NCBI GenBank assembly: GCA_963585895.1
Contig: CAUZXS010004361.1
Coordinates: 62,001-126,000 of the forward strand
DNA length: 64,000 bases
Direction of reading: 5' to 3'
From: Sepioteuthis lessoniana
Taxonomy: Eukaryota > Mollusca > Cephalopoda > Myopsida > Loliginidae
Part shown: piece by piece, positions 62,190-64,000 of the stretch
How the letters are laid out: each line of letters begins with the position of its first letter
Numbering within the stretch: the first letter of the stretch is position 1
Made by a program: the position numbers and the translations under genes
The notes under the pieces: generated by a model
What the model saw: the letters and a program-made list of their open reading frames with translations, nothing else
Told to the model about the DNA's origin: nothing
The model's database searches: none

Positions 62190-62198
62190 GCACACACA
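62125..62198. repeat. (GT)n(AT)n(AC)n compound microsatellite
   Basis: Alternating GT runs into about 45 bases of AT and then AC. The whole tract is self-complementary and can fold as one long hairpin. A short ORF reading YIYIYI here is an artefact. Confidence 0.93.
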
Positions 62199-63261
62199 AT
62201 TTTGGTTAGAATTTAATGCTAAAAGCATTTTTAATTCGTAAAATCTTTACAGAACTCTATGTACAAAAATACAAAGCAATAATTTGAAGTATCAAAATAG
62301 GATCATAATAAAAACAGGATAGAAACTCACGACCGAGTTGCACATTGCAAATCCTTAGATGAACTAGTATTCAACACTGGAGAGATATATATGTAAAAAA
62401 AAAAATGTACAAATTGTAAAAACACAGGTGACATAGGGTGTACAGAGACATCAATAGAATCTCATTTTTTTAAAGACATCTTTCATTGTATATTCACAAA
62501 AAAACAAAGGCGACAACAATGGATGCATAACACTGATTTTCATGCTTCTAAAATTCAGAATTTATCATTCTTTTTCTGAAATCTTATACTCATACAGCAT
62601 TATTTGATTTTTATTTCAATATTAGTACTGAAGTTTACATCGTTACACAATGATTTTATAGTGAAATTAGTTTGAGATAACATGAAAAAGTTTATATAAA
62701 CACTGTATAAAATGGATGATGCCGTGTTCAGTTTTTTAAATCATTTTAACTTTATACATTTTTATAATCTTTTAGTCTTGAATAATAATCATTTTTCTTT
62801 GCAGTTATAATTTTATACAAGACTCCCAGACTTCTTGGTATATATCTAGCATACTAACTTAATGGCACATGAAATGTAGAGCCACTTCCTGCCTCAGGAA
62901 GGAAGTCTGATTTTATCAGCCCTAACAAGAAACATTAAGTTAGACAGTAAAAAAAAAATGAAAGATATTCTTACAGACAGACAAGTGTTCTCAGAAAAAC
63001 TCAAAGATAACAAAGAGTAAAAGGATGAGAACTTTTTATGCAACAAAAATTGCTGACATTGATGTCATTAACAAAGTGTATAACAACTGTAAAGGTGTGT
63101 GTGTGTAGGTGTTTATAGTGGGTCATATACAAATTATATTTTTTAAAGTGGGTTATATACAAAATAATTTAATGGATGCTACCTGCTATTTTCTTATTGG
63201 ACCAATTCCAAATTATTCTGTAGATATTTAACATTCTTATTAAACATTCTTATCAAACTAA
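62199..63261. other. no gene seen
   Basis: AT-rich with a short duplication of GTGGGTTATATACAAA-like sequence near 63118-63163. Confidence 0.4.
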
Positions 63262-63510
63262 CCGGGCTATTGGCCTAATAAGTAGTGTTCACCAATGGTC
63301 CAGGAGACCGGAGTTCAATCCCAGGTCAAGTCATACTAGACTCAAAAATGGTACTTGATGCCACCTTGCTTAACACTCAGCATTACAGGATATGGATCAA
63401 GGGTAAAGTGGAACAATTCAGGGAACAGTAGTACCCTCCCCTACACCTTGGTGTAGTAACTATTGAAAAGGGAGTATTTGGTTTGCCCTCAACTACAGTC
63501 ACTAACTTTA
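63262..63510 (+). repeat. SINE family A
   Basis: Head ATTGGCCTAATAAGTAGTG and B box GTTCAATCCC. Body GGTACTTGATGCCACC, GTAAAGTGGAACAATTC and GGTGTAGTAACTATTGAAAA. End CTACAGTCACTAACTTTA. Confidence 0.87.
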
Positions 63511-63752
63511 GTTTTACTTATTAAACTAAAAATGACTTTGGTACTATATCTTTAAATATATATATATATATATATATATAACTTGGTGTGGACATAAAAA
63601 AATAAATCTGAATGTCAAAAATATATACTGATGACATTAGAATGTAAATTTGCTTAAAAAAGAAATGGTGAAAAACTAATTTTTAAAAAAGTTTTATAAT
63701 TCATATGAGAAATTAAACAAATTTAAATATGCATTTTAAAACTTTCATTTTT

Positions 63753-63787
<35 letters not shown>

Positions 63788-64000
63788 AACTGTGAAAAAC
63801 ATTTACATATCAAGACGAATCTTTTAATCAATGAAAAATCTATGAATAGAAGTTTGTAAATTTTTCAAGTAATGAATTTATCATTAACATTTTCTCTTGA
63901 ATATATCAATTTCACTCACAAGACACAGTGGATTTTTTGTTGTAATTAGAAAAATGGATATAATTCTTGAAGATATGGTCTTTAAATATAAAATAAAACA
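63511..64000. other. no gene seen
   Basis: Contains (AT)n near 63555-63580 and a poly-T run near 63757-63783 in otherwise AT-rich sequence. Confidence 0.4.

Larger units (their letters stand above)
45510..64000 (+). other. presumed afadin downstream intron (part)
   Basis: The next afadin exon should encode the rest of the Ras-association domain (in relatives, a block like DEKPLLVQLNW followed by DDREGRF). I did not find it downstream, so this intron probably runs past the window end. Confidence 0.6.

Noticed and set aside
45510-64000. The next afadin exon
   Set aside because: I looked for codons of a DEKPLLVQLNW-like and DDREGRF-like block after the exon and did not find them; a short exon could still have been missed.

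Overview
The window looks like a large intronic stretch from a cephalopod genome, most likely an octopus. It is AT-rich throughout and full of homopolymer and (AT)n tracts. It holds many dispersed tRNA-derived SINEs and Tc1/mariner remnants but only one convincing host coding exon. The octopus assignment rests on the SINE style (several tRNA-headed families, as known from octopus and squid) and on an invertebrate-type afadin exon; it is an inference.

The one host gene seen is afadin (AFDN, canoe in flies). A single internal exon at 45317-45509 on the + strand encodes 64 residues of the first Ras-association domain. It has a clear acceptor and a consensus GTAAGT donor. Everything else appears to be its introns or intergenic DNA: at least 45.3 kb upstream if the preceding exon lies outside the window, and at least 18.5 kb downstream. 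I could not find the neighbouring exons.

Layout. 0.9-3.3 kb: a broken fossil of an unclassified widespread element. 3.7-4.1 kb: an internally deleted mariner. 4.2-12 kb: several SINEs, including an inverted pair at 11.5-12.0 kb. 12-27 kb: mostly featureless AT-rich DNA with few SINEs. 27.9-28.6 kb: a young SINE with an 18-bp target duplication beside another SINE. 31-39 kb: further SINEs. 40.06-41.47 kb: a three-level nest (old SINE, then a dimeric VNTR-bearing SINE, then a young SINE). 44.1-45.0 kb: a deleted mariner just before the afadin exon. 46-50.6 kb: tRNA-like monomers, an inverted-repeat retroelement relic, a LINE 3' end and SINEs. 53-57.2 kb: a tRNA-like unit, a SINE, a second deleted mariner of the 3.7 kb type, a 292-bp MITE, and a nested inverted repeat with a hammerhead-like core. 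57.2-64 kb: a tandem duplication, two SINEs and SSRs.

SINE families are named here for convenience. A: about 240 bp, head with a GGTTCAATCCC B box. B1: about 290 bp, head with a TGGTGTAATGGTTA A box. B2: B head with the C-type tail. C: begins CCCAGTCAGCTGGGGCTGTAG, may carry 55-bp tandem units, and ends in an (AACC)n tail. D: solitary tRNA-like units of about 70-81 nt. They serve no known joint function. Their main interest is how they nest, share tails and can form inverted RNA pairs inside an afadin pre-mRNA. No prokaryotic, CRISPR or operon-like feature is present.
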